Assembly (NCBI RefSeq): GCF_000828475.1
Contig: NZ_AP014648.1
Location: 3,173,400 to 3,237,399, forward strand
Source: Methyloceanibacter caenitepidi
Lineage (GTDB): Bacteria; Pseudomonadota; Alphaproteobacteria; Rhizobiales; Methyloligellaceae
DNA length: 64,000 bases
Direction: 5' to 3'
The stretch's first letter is position 1; each line of letters begins with the position of its first letter. The position numbers and the translations under genes are program-made. Shown piece after piece: positions 41,367 to 49,207 of this stretch. The notes under the pieces are model-generated. The model saw only the letters and a list, made by a program, of their open reading frames with translations, was not told the origin of the DNA and searched no databases.

Positions 41367-41747
41367 ATGCCTTCTCCGAAAAACGAGCCCCTGAAGGGAC
41401 TTCGCGTATTGGTCGTCGAGGATCAGGCGCCGATCGCACTCCAATTGGAGGACATGCTGCTCGAATCGGAGTGCGAAGTCGTCGGTCCTGCAAGCCGGGT
41501 CGGGCAGGCTCTGAGGCTGCTGAGCGACAATGCCGTCGACGCCGCGGTCCTCGATCTCAACGTCGCAGGCGAACTGGTCTACCCGGTGGCCGACGCCCTG
41601 GAAGCGCGCGGACTGCCTTATGTATTCGCCACCGGCTACGACCCGAGCGACGTGGCCGGCCGTTACGGGCACCACACTGTGCTTCAGAAGCCCTTCTCGC
41701 GGCGGGTGTTCCTGCAAGCCATTCGGGACACCGTCCGGCAGGACTGA
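41367..41747 (+). CDS. Single-domain response regulator
   Basis: 126 residues from ATG 41367. Only a receiver domain: LRVLVVEDQAPIALQLEDML, phospho-acceptor Asp in AAVLDLNVAGE, the T-site region YVFATGYDP and the conserved Lys in VLQKPFSRRVF. No output domain, as in CheY/DivK-like and alphaproteobacterial stand-alone receivers that act through kinases or phosphorelays. No kinase is adjacent. Confidence 0.9.
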   Translation: MPSPKNEPLKGLRVLVVEDQAPIALQLEDMLLESECEVVGPASRVGQALRLLSDNAVDAAVLDLNVAGELVYPVADALEARGLPYVFATGYDPSDVAGRYGHHTVLQKPFSRRVFLQAIRDTVRQD

Positions 41748-42051
41748 CCGGGGCGCCGCCGCCCTGCGTTGCCGCCAATCCGAGCCCTCCAGGCCCAGGG
41801 GTTCGGAAATTGAGATGCGTCAAACACAATTGTGAAAGCCGTGCGACATTGGGTCGGCAATTCAGCGGCCCGTTCTCCTTGTGGTGACGCCGTGATTGGG
41901 CTAGGTAGCAGGTAAGGCTTCAGTACCGGTTAGGACTTTACGCAAGCCCTACAAGAACTTGTGCCAACCGGGCTGCTCAGGCTCTCCATTCCGTTCGACC
42001 AATTGCTGGGTGGCGTTGGCGAACGCCAAGGGTCTAGGGAAACGGAGACAC
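41748..42051. other. 304-bp region upstream of hemA, no gene seen
   Basis: Holds the hemA leader. The clear signal is a 7-bp perfect hairpin (TGGCGTT-GGCG-AACGCCA, 42011-42028), 24 bp before the start codon. No FNR/FnrL-type TTGAT-N4-ATCAA site was seen. Confidence 0.55.
42011..42028 (+). promoter_or_regulatory. Hairpin in the hemA leader
   Basis: Perfect stem of 7 bp with loop GGCG immediately upstream of the GGAG ribosome site; in mRNA it may affect access to the start. Confidence 0.45.
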
Positions 42052-43284
42052 ATGGACTACGAGAATCAGTTCCGCCAGCATCTTGAGTCTTTGCATCAAG
42101 AAGGCCGGTATCGCGTTTTTGCAGATTTGAAGCGGCGCTGCGGCGCCTATCCCGTCGCCGATCATTACACGGAGAGCGGCACGCGGGATGTGACGGTCTG
42201 GTGCTCCAACGATTATCTGGGCATGAGCCAGCATCCGGCCGTGCGCGACGCGATGCACGAGGCGATCGACCAGGTTGGTGCCGGCTCCGGCGGCACGCGC
42301 AATATCTCCGGCACGACGCATTATCACGTGGAACTGGAAAGCGAGCTGGCCGACCTTCACAACAAGGAAGCTGCGCTCCTCTTCACCTCCGCCTATATCG
42401 CCAACGACGCCACCCTCTCTACTCTGACGCGGCTCATCCCGGGCCTGCAGATCTTTTCCGACGCGAAGAACCACGCCTCGATGATTGAAGGCATCCGGCA
42501 CGGCGGCGGCCCCAAGCATATCTTCCGGCACAACGACCTCGAGCATCTCGAGGACCTGCTCAAGTCGGTCCCGCTGGACACGCCAAAGCTGATCGCGTTC
42601 GAGAGCGTCTACTCCATGGACGGCCACATCGCGCCGATCGGTACGGTGTGCGACCTGGCGGACAAGTACAACGCCCTGACCTATCTCGATGAAGTCCACG
42701 CCGTCGGCCTGTATGGCCCGCGCGGCGGCGGCATCGCCGAGCTTGAAGGCGTGATGGACCGTGTCGACATCATTAACGGCACCCTTGCCAAGGGCTTCGG
42801 CGTCATGGGCGGATACATCGCCGCCAGCAGAGCGTGCTGCGACGCGATCCGCTCCTACGCCCCGGGTTTTATCTTCACGACATCCCTGGCTCCCGCCATC
42901 GCGGCCGGCGCCCTCGCCTCGATCCGCCACCTGAAGCGGTCGGAGATCGAGCGGGCGCGGCATCGCGAGCGTGTGCAGACGCTCAAGTCCATGCTGGCGG
43001 ATGTGGGTGTCCCGGTGATGGACAACCAGAGCCACATCGTACCCGTGATGGTCGGCGATCCGGTCCACTGCAAGGCCGTGACGGACACACTGCTCACCCA
43101 CTACGGAATCTACGTGCAGCCGATCAATTACCCGACGGTGCCGCGTGGTACCGAGCGCATGCGGCTCACGCCCTCGCCCGTACATACCGATGCCCAGATG
43201 GCCTATCTCGTCGACTCGCTTCGCGAGCTGTGGGCCGCGTGCCCCGTCGCCAACGGTCAGTACGTAAGGCTCGCGGCGGAGTAG
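42052..43284 (+). CDS. hemA: 5-aminolevulinate synthase (ALAS)
   Basis: Condenses glycine and succinyl-CoA to 5-aminolevulinate, the committed step of heme synthesis in alphaproteobacteria. 410 residues from ATG 42052, GGAG at 5-6 nt. PLP-dependent fold type [63 protein letters not shown] and the PLP lysine in [14 protein letters not shown]. The C-terminus is normal ([15 protein letters not shown]). Distinguishable from KBL/BioF by the [14 protein letters not shown] pattern. Confidence 0.97.
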   Translation: MDYENQFRQHLESLHQEGRYRVFADLKRRCGAYPVADHYTESGTRDVTVWCSNDYLGMSQHPAVRDAMHEAIDQVGAGSGGTRNISGTTHYHVELESELADLHNKEAALLFTSAYIANDATLSTLTRLIPGLQIFSDAKNHASMIEGIRHGGGPKHIFRHNDLEHLEDLLKSVPLDTPKLIAFESVYSMDGHIAPIGTVCDLADKYNALTYLDEVHAVGLYGPRGGGIAELEGVMDRVDIINGTLAKGFGVMGGYIAASRACCDAIRSYAPGFIFTTSLAPAIAAGALASIRHLKRSEIERARHRERVQTLKSMLADVGVPVMDNQSHIVPVMVGDPVHCKAVTDTLLTHYGIYVQPINYPTVPRGTERMRLTPSPVHTDAQMAYLVDSLRELWAACPVANGQYVRLAAE

Positions 43285-43298
43285 CCGCGAACGATCCC

Positions 43299-43559
43299 AT
43301 GCGCGCCCGGGCGTTTGCCGCCATCGTCCTCCTCGCGAGCGCCGGTCATCCAGGACCGGCCTCGGCTTCCGCCGCAGACGGCGAGCTCTGCCTCGGTGCC
43401 GCGGAAAAGGTCGACGGCGGGCAGACGTTGTCTGCGGAAGAGATCGAGGAAGCGCGCGGCGCCTGTGGGCGCGCCATCACCGCTACGGCAAGCATCTTCC
43501 AAAAGTACCAGTTTGAAGAGGCCTACTTCGCCGTTACGGGGGAGCGCTACAAGTACTAG
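43299..43559 (+). CDS. Small exported protein of unknown function
   Basis: 86 residues from ATG 43299, 15 bp after hemA. A signal peptide (AFAAIVLLASAGHPGPASASA) precedes an alpha-helical mature domain with two cysteines (GELCLGAAEKVDGGQ, EARGACGRAITATASIF) and a Tyr-rich end (EEAYFAVTGERYKY). No family recognised. Probably read from the hemA transcript. Confidence 0.65.
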   Translation: MRARAFAAIVLLASAGHPGPASASAADGELCLGAAEKVDGGQTLSAEEIEEARGACGRAITATASIFQKYQFEEAYFAVTGERYKY

Positions 43560-43585
43560 GTACGGCGCTCGGCTCGAACGGACAG

Positions 43586-43747
43586 CTACCGCCGCATGAT
43601 CCACGCAGCGGTAAAGGATACGGCCAAAACAATGAGCAGGCACAGCAGCACGACCACCCCGATCGCGCCGAGAATGCCTTTGAGTGTGCCCCAAAACCCG
43701 AATGTCGCCACCATGGCGGCAAGCAGCAGCAAAACAATTATCGGCAT
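43586..43747 (-). CDS. 53-residue two-helix membrane protein
   Basis: ATG 43747 is preceded by AGGA at 7 nt. The protein is MPIIVLLLLAAMVATFGFWG, then TLKGILGAIGVVVLLCLL, IVLAVSFTAAWIMRR: two transmembrane helices with a short Gly/Lys turn and a basic end. It lies in the gap between the hemA-linked gene and the GYF-like gene. Length and topology recall small stress-linked membrane proteins such as DUF1328, but sequence identity is not clear. Confidence 0.6.
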   Translation of the reverse strand: MPIIVLLLLAAMVATFGFWGTLKGILGAIGVVVLLCLLIVLAVSFTAAWIMRR

Positions 43748-43811
43748 GCGTCGTTCCTTTTCCGGGTTCCATCACCCGTAGAGTCTCTTTCAGGCCAACC
43801 TGATCGCCGTC

Positions 43812-44762
43812 CTATATCCGCCCCAACAAGAGCTTGCGCATCATGTCCGCACCGACCGCGGCTTCGACTTCGCGGAAGGCAAAATATGGGAACAAGGCCA
43901 CCGAGAAAATGAGCCACCAGGCGAGCATGCCGCCCAATCCGCCGCCGAGGCTTAGTAACCCGTCCCCGATGCCGGCAAAGCCTAACACACCCATCTCCAC
44001 CGCATAAGCCAGGACCAAGGCCGTGACGAAAAAGAGCGTCTTGTAGGCGATCGAATAGATCAGCGGCTTATGCGCGAGGTTTTGGAAGAACGCGTGGCGC
44101 TCCGCAAGCGGCATCAATCGCATCAGCACGAACGCGTTGATGGTGGTGAGCACGAAGAAGCTAAGTCCCACACCATATTCGGCGCTCCCGACCACGGCAT
44201 GCACAGTCAGCACGACGAACACAGCCCAGAGATAGGCGCAAAAGCCGCCAAATGTCTTGAGGTCGGCGACCAGCTGCTCCTGAAACGACAACTGCGGAGG
44301 CTCGGCCTCGCCCCGTAGGGCCTTGGCAAGCGCACCGACATGGTCGTCGAGCGGATCGTCCAAGACAGAGTCGTCTTCGAACCCTTCATAATGCCGCGCG
44401 GCCGAACTTCTTTCAGCGCCGGACTGGGACGCCGCAGCGTCGATTTTTGCTGCATCTTCGGCGGCAACAAAGGAATCCGGCGCGACGTCCTCATCGTCTG
44501 GGAGGAACTCGGTGTCCTCCGCGGCAGTCTGGGATGCTGGCGTTTCATCGTCGGTTTGCGCGAGCCCGAAGATAGAGTCGGCAGGCTTCCATTCGTCGAG
44601 GCCGGCCGTCCAAAGAAGGTCGCCGGGCTGAAAGTTGCCGCCCTCGGCGAACAAGGACAACTCGCGGTCCGAAAGCGGTCCATGCTGCTGGCCGTCCCGG
44701 CTCAAATACCAGGTGGCTTCCGCCGGCTCCGCGTCTTGCTTGTTCACCCCTGCGTCCTGCAT
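43812..44762 (-). CDS. Membrane protein with GYF-like (DUF4339) domain
   Basis: 316 residues from ATG 44762. N-terminal GYF_2/DUF4339 module: TWYLSRDGQQHGPLSDRELS, then GDLLWTAGLDEWKPA, a cytosolic protein-binding fold. An acidic, low-complexity linker follows (DDEDVAPDSF, EDDSVLDDPLDDH). The C-terminal half has about four hydrophobic helices (VFVVLTVHAVVG, FFVLTTINAFVLM, LFFVTALVLAYAVE, WWLIFSVALFPYFAF). Function unknown. It may have an adaptor role in the membrane. Confidence 0.82.
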   Translation of the reverse strand: MQDAGVNKQDAEPAEATWYLSRDGQQHGPLSDRELSLFAEGGNFQPGDLLWTAGLDEWKPADSIFGLAQTDDETPASQTAAEDTEFLPDDEDVAPDSFVAAEDAAKIDAAASQSGAERSSAARHYEGFEDDSVLDDPLDDHVGALAKALRGEAEPPQLSFQEQLVADLKTFGGFCAYLWAVFVVLTVHAVVGSAEYGVGLSFFVLTTINAFVLMRLMPLAERHAFFQNLAHKPLIYSIAYKTLFFVTALVLAYAVEMGVLGFAGIGDGLLSLGGGLGGMLAWWLIFSVALFPYFAFREVEAAVGADMMRKLLLGRI

Positions 44763-44896
44763 CGGCCTCCCCCCAAGCCCCAACTACAAGCCCTCGATCA
44801 ATGGGTCGTGCCTTAGCATCCCCCACGATCGGCCGTCGAGGCCTCAAATTAGCGTCACGAGACCTGCGGCTGGAAGTAGCAATTTGCGCGCTGCGT

Positions 44897-46321
44897 CTAA
44901 TTCGCTGCCAGGTGGGCGCCGAGGCGGAGACCCCACGCGTAGATAGTCAAGGACGGGTTCACCCGGCTAGCGCGAGGCAGCGGACTCCCATCGCCGACAT
45001 AGAGATTCTCCATCCCGTGCACCTTGCCGTGGGGATCCACCACCGAGCGCGCCGGGTCATCGCCGGTCACCATGCTGCCCAACGCATGGGCTGTCCCGGC
45101 CATGCCCATGTATTTATTGAAGCCGACGAGCCCAGCCGCCAGGAGCCGCTCGATCCAAGCATCGACCAATGCGTGGTGCTCTTTCACGGAATGCGGAATG
45201 CGGTCGAGACTGTAATCCATAATGGACCTTCCGCCGGGTCCGCCGGAAATGATTCGGTTCTTGGGGCTAGACGAATCCTCGGTTGTGGCCCAAAAGCCGA
45301 TCGCCCTCTTACCGAGCAGCTTGTCCACGAAACTCGGAACCTCGGGCGGAACCTGGGCCGCAAGGAGTTCGGCATCGATCCAGCCGAGACACTGCATTGA
45401 AGAATGAGGAAACCGGTCGTTGTAGAGAACCGCCGTCTTGCGCAGCATGTCGTGGTCCTCGAAAGGTGAGAAGCCGAGCAGCGCGGAGTTGATGTGCATC
45501 TTGAAATTCGCGCCCAGGAGATCACCGCACTCGAGCGCGAAACCGTTCGCATGCAGATGATCCTGGAGGATCCGCGGCGAGCTCATAGCGCCTGCCGCAA
45601 GCACCACCGTGTGCGCCTCGTAGGTCGATCCGTCCGCACACTGGACACCGACGATCTTGCGGGCGTCGCCCGGCGCCGACACCAGCGCCGACACGGGATC
45701 GCCCGCGATGAGTTTGAAGTTCGGCTTGTCGCGAATGTGGTCGATCAGATTGCGTTCTGAATCCGACTTCAATCCAGAGGGCGATGCGAACCCATCAAAG
45801 TGCTTCGCTTCTTGCGGGTGATCGACGATGTCGTGAGACAGGCCGAGCGGAAGCGGGTGCAACTCCCATCCCGGATCGGCCGTTGTGATCTTATCGAGCA
45901 AGGCTTGAAGCCGCGGCTCATTCTTGAAGGTGGTGATCCGCAGGAAGTCGGTTGCCTCGTCGTAATAGGGCTCCAACTCCTCGTAGCCAAAGGGCCAGCC
46001 GAGGAGGTCGAAATCGGGCTCCGCCTTGAACTCCTCAGGGCGAAAGCGAAATAGGGCCGCGCCATACCATTTGGTCTTGCCGCCCACATTGTAGAATTCG
46101 CCCGGGACGAACTGGCGCCCTTTGCTGTCGAGCCACGGCACGTGGTTCTTGAAGACGCCGTCGATAAAGACTCTGCGCACGTCCAGAGTGGAGGCGTTGC
46201 GTGGAAGGAAAGGCCCCTTTTCGATCAGGAGAACCCGCTTGCCCGCGAGCGTAAGCTTATAGGCGACGCTGGCACCTCCGGCACCACTCCCGACAACGAT
46301 CACGTCATATTGGGCGGACAT
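44897..46321 (-). CDS. GMC-family FAD oxidoreductase
   Basis: 474 residues from ATG 46321 (AAGGAG at 6 nt). N-terminal FAD-binding VVGSGAGGASVAYKLTLAGK with LIEKGPF, GGKTKWYGAALFRF and a C-terminal GMAGTAHALGSMVTGDDPA with the HG-M-N-YVGDGS active-site region (HGMENLYVGDGSPLPR). Members oxidise alcohols or sugars (choline, glucose, cholesterol types); substrate unknown here. It is shorter than the usual 530-600 residues, as some bacterial members are. Divergent from the SDR gene. Confidence 0.88.
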   Translation of the reverse strand: MSAQYDVIVVGSGAGGASVAYKLTLAGKRVLLIEKGPFLPRNASTLDVRRVFIDGVFKNHVPWLDSKGRQFVPGEFYNVGGKTKWYGAALFRFRPEEFKAEPDFDLLGWPFGYEELEPYYDEATDFLRITTFKNEPRLQALLDKITTADPGWELHPLPLGLSHDIVDHPQEAKHFDGFASPSGLKSDSERNLIDHIRDKPNFKLIAGDPVSALVSAPGDARKIVGVQCADGSTYEAHTVVLAAGAMSSPRILQDHLHANGFALECGDLLGANFKMHINSALLGFSPFEDHDMLRKTAVLYNDRFPHSSMQCLGWIDAELLAAQVPPEVPSFVDKLLGKRAIGFWATTEDSSSPKNRIISGGPGGRSIMDYSLDRIPHSVKEHHALVDAWIERLLAAGLVGFNKYMGMAGTAHALGSMVTGDDPARSVVDPHGKVHGMENLYVGDGSPLPRASRVNPSLTIYAWGLRLGAHLAAN

Positions 46322-46517
46322 GATGCACTCCTTTAAGATGTGAGTCGGATAGTCCGGAGGTGGACTCGTTGATTCGCGTGGTTAACGCGCGTCAGCACCG
46401 TTGCCGATGCGATCCGTGATGTCTAGTTTGGATGCCGATCATTTGACGTCGCGTTCATGTCGTTCCGGTTACAGCGTTAGTGGAATGTGAAAAACCTTCC
46501 CTGAATGGAGACTGTAA

Positions 46518-47285
46518 ATGCCCCTGAAGAACAAGGTCGCGATCGTTACAGGCGGAAATACGGGCATCGGCAAGGCGATCGTTCTCGAACTCGCCAAGCA
46601 TGGCGTCAACATCGTGATCGACTACGTCACCCACCCGGAAGCCACGGACGCGCTCGAACAGAAGGTCGCGGCGCTTGGAGACAAGTGCATTGGGATTGAC
46701 GCCGATGTCAGCAAGGTTCCCGACCTCGAGAAGTTGATCGGGGCCGCGGTCGCCAAGTTCGGCAGGCTGGACATCTTTGTGAACAATGCCGGCATCGAGA
46801 CACGGACGTCGGTGTTGGACACCACCGAAGACCAATATGACGCCGTCATGAACATCAATCTCAAGAGTGCGTTTTTCGCAACGCAGCTTGCCGCCAAGCA
46901 AATGATCAGCCAGGGCGACGGCGGCAGGATTATCAACATCACCTCTGTCCATGAGGATTGGCCGATGCCGGGCAATACGGCCTACTGCCTCTCCAAGGGG
47001 GGTATGCGTATGCTCACGCGAACCGCGGGCGTCGAACTCGCACCGCACAATATTCTGATCGTCGGAGTCGGGCCCGGTGCGATCGAAACACCGATCAACA
47101 CCAGCACAATGGACGATCCCGCGAAGCTCAAGAAGCTTGACGCGGCGATACCCCTCGGCCGCATGGCGAAGCCGGAGGAGATCGCGACCGTCGTGTCCTT
47201 CCTGGCAGGTGACGGCGCAAGCTACATGACCGCTACCTCGGTAATCGTGGATGGCGGCTTGATGCAGTCGAGCCCCGGTCTTTAG
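46518..47285 (+). CDS. SDR-family dehydrogenase (glucose 1-dehydrogenase-like)
   Basis: 255 residues from ATG 46518 (GGAG SD). NAD(P)-binding TGGNTGIGKAIVLELAKHG, the NNAG motif (IFVNNAGIE), catalytic Ser in INITSVHED, YCLSK with the Tyr-xxx-Lys pair, and a C-terminal DGASYMTATSVIVDGGLMQ. It begins a run of three genes, with the GH15 gene 12 bp downstream, hinting at carbohydrate oxidation. Confidence 0.92.
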   Translation: MPLKNKVAIVTGGNTGIGKAIVLELAKHGVNIVIDYVTHPEATDALEQKVAALGDKCIGIDADVSKVPDLEKLIGAAVAKFGRLDIFVNNAGIETRTSVLDTTEDQYDAVMNINLKSAFFATQLAAKQMISQGDGGRIINITSVHEDWPMPGNTAYCLSKGGMRMLTRTAGVELAPHNILIVGVGPGAIETPINTSTMDDPAKLKKLDAAIPLGRMAKPEEIATVVSFLAGDGASYMTATSVIVDGGLMQSSPGL

Positions 47286-47297
47286 GGTCGCACCGCC

Positions 47298-49142
47298 ATG
47301 GCTCTTCCCATTGAAGACTACGCCCTGATTGGGGATTGCGAGACGGCCGCGCTTGTCGGCAGGAATGGATCCATCGACTGGCTATGCCTACCGCGTTTCG
47401 ATTCCGAAGCCTGCTTCGCATCGCTACTTGGGGAAGAGAACAACGGGCGCTGGCTGATCGCGGCCACGGACCCCAAGGCGAAGGTCACACGCCGCTACCG
47501 CCCCGACACGCTGATTCTCGAGACACGATTCGAGACGGAGACCGGCGCGGCAACGGTCATCGACTTCATGTATCCGTGCGAGAAGCACCCCAACGTCATC
47601 CGGCTTGTGGTCGGCGAGAAAGGCACCATCGAATTCGAGAGCGAAATCATCGTGCGCTTCGGCTACGGCGAATCCGTGCCTTGGGTCACCACGATGCCCG
47701 ACGGCCGCTTGCGGATGATCGCAGGTCCAAGCCGGATCGTCTTGCAGTCTTCCGTCGAGCTGCGTGGCGAAAACTTCAAGACCAAGAGCACGTTTGAGGT
47801 GAAGCAGGGACAAACGGAGTCGTTCGCTCTGTCCTACACGGAGTCATGGATTCCCGAGCCCGTGGAGTTCGACGCCGAGTCCTTGATCCATGGCACGGAG
47901 ATGTTTTGGAAAAATTGGACTTCCAAGTGCACGATGGAGGGCCCTTACGCCGACATCGTCAAACGCTCGCTCATTACTCTCAAGGCAATGACGTATGAGC
48001 CGACCGGCGGTGTCGTCGCGGCAGCGACCACATCGCTGCCCGAACACTTCGGGGGCCCGCGCAATTGGGACTATCGCTATTGCTGGGTGCGCGACGCGAC
48101 CCTGACTCTGCTCGCTCTCATGAACACCGGCTACTATGACGAGGCGCGCTCATGGCGCGAGTGGCTCCTGCGCGCCGTCGCGGGCAGTCCGAGACAGATG
48201 CAGATCATGTACGGCATCGCAGGGGAACGCAGGTTGTACGAGTTCGAACTGCCCTGGCTCAAGGGCTATGAGAACTCGACCCCCGTGAGGATCGGCAATG
48301 CCGCGCACGATCAAGTGCAGCTCGACGTGTACGGCGAAATGCTCGATGCCGTGCATCAGGCGCGGAAGGGCGGTCTCGCCCCGCTGCAGTCCGGTTGGGA
48401 TCTCCAACTTGCGATCATCGAACAGGTGGAGGACGTCTGGCAAAAGCCCGATGAGGGCATTTGGGAAGTCCGCAGCGGGCCCGAGCAGTTCGTGTATTCG
48501 AAAGTCATGGCCTGGGTGGCCTTCGACCGCACGATCCGCAGCGCCGAACGCTTTAAATTAGAGGGCCCCATCGAACGCTGGCGCGAGACCCGCGAGGCGA
48601 TCCACAAGCAAGTTTGCGAACAGGGCTACAACAAGGAACTCAATAGCTTCGTGCGCTCCTACGGCTCCACGGAAGTGGATGCCAGCCTGCTGCTCATTCC
48701 CGCCATGGGATTTCTGCCGGCGACGGACCCGCGCATGGTCGGAACGGTCGAGCAGATCGAAAAGACGCTGATGAAGGACGGCCTCGTTCAGCGCTACGAC
48801 ACCTCGAAAGCCAGTGACGGCCTCCCGCCCGGCGAAGGCATGTTCCTCGCCTGCAGTTTCTGGCTCGTTGACGCCTATTTGATGATGGGGCGCGAGAAGG
48901 ATGCGATTGCACTGTTCGAGCGGCTGATTGGCCTATCGAACGATCTCGGGCTCTTGAGCGAGGAGTACGACACGGAAGCCAAACGGCTGTGCGGAAATTT
49001 CCCTCAAGCCTTCTCGCATCTTGCGCTCGTCAACAGCGCCTGCAATCTCGGACGCAATGGCCGGCCGGTCGAGCAGCGCACGAATACAGAGAAGGCGGCG
49101 GCGCCGAAGAAGACCGCAACCAAAGCAGGGGCAACGCACTAG
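47298..49142 (+). CDS. Glycoside hydrolase family 15 protein (trehalase/glucoamylase-like)
   Basis: 614 residues. Starts with the N-terminal beta-domain motif IEDYALIGDCETAALVGRNGSIDWLCLPR, followed by an (alpha/alpha)6 barrel: GGPRNWDYRYCWVRDATLTL, QLDVYGEMLDAVHQA, KSMAWVAFDR-like (KVMAWVAFDRTI) and LPPGEGMFLACSFWLVDAY. The bacterial branch of GH15 contains trehalases and glucan hydrolases; I cannot tell which. The SDR gene precedes it by 12 bp and the CTI gene follows, possibly one operon. Confidence 0.9.
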   Translation: MALPIEDYALIGDCETAALVGRNGSIDWLCLPRFDSEACFASLLGEENNGRWLIAATDPKAKVTRRYRPDTLILETRFETETGAATVIDFMYPCEKHPNVIRLVVGEKGTIEFESEIIVRFGYGESVPWVTTMPDGRLRMIAGPSRIVLQSSVELRGENFKTKSTFEVKQGQTESFALSYTESWIPEPVEFDAESLIHGTEMFWKNWTSKCTMEGPYADIVKRSLITLKAMTYEPTGGVVAAATTSLPEHFGGPRNWDYRYCWVRDATLTLLALMNTGYYDEARSWREWLLRAVAGSPRQMQIMYGIAGERRLYEFELPWLKGYENSTPVRIGNAAHDQVQLDVYGEMLDAVHQARKGGLAPLQSGWDLQLAIIEQVEDVWQKPDEGIWEVRSGPEQFVYSKVMAWVAFDRTIRSAERFKLEGPIERWRETREAIHKQVCEQGYNKELNSFVRSYGSTEVDASLLLIPAMGFLPATDPRMVGTVEQIEKTLMKDGLVQRYDTSKASDGLPPGEGMFLACSFWLVDAYLMMGREKDAIALFERLIGLSNDLGLLSEEYDTEAKRLCGNFPQAFSHLALVNSACNLGRNGRPVEQRTNTEKAAAPKKTATKAGATH

Positions 49143-49207
49143 ACGGAGCGAGCATGATGGCGTCGGCGCAGATCTCATCGGGAAGTCTATCGAGCCGGAG
49201 ACTCACC

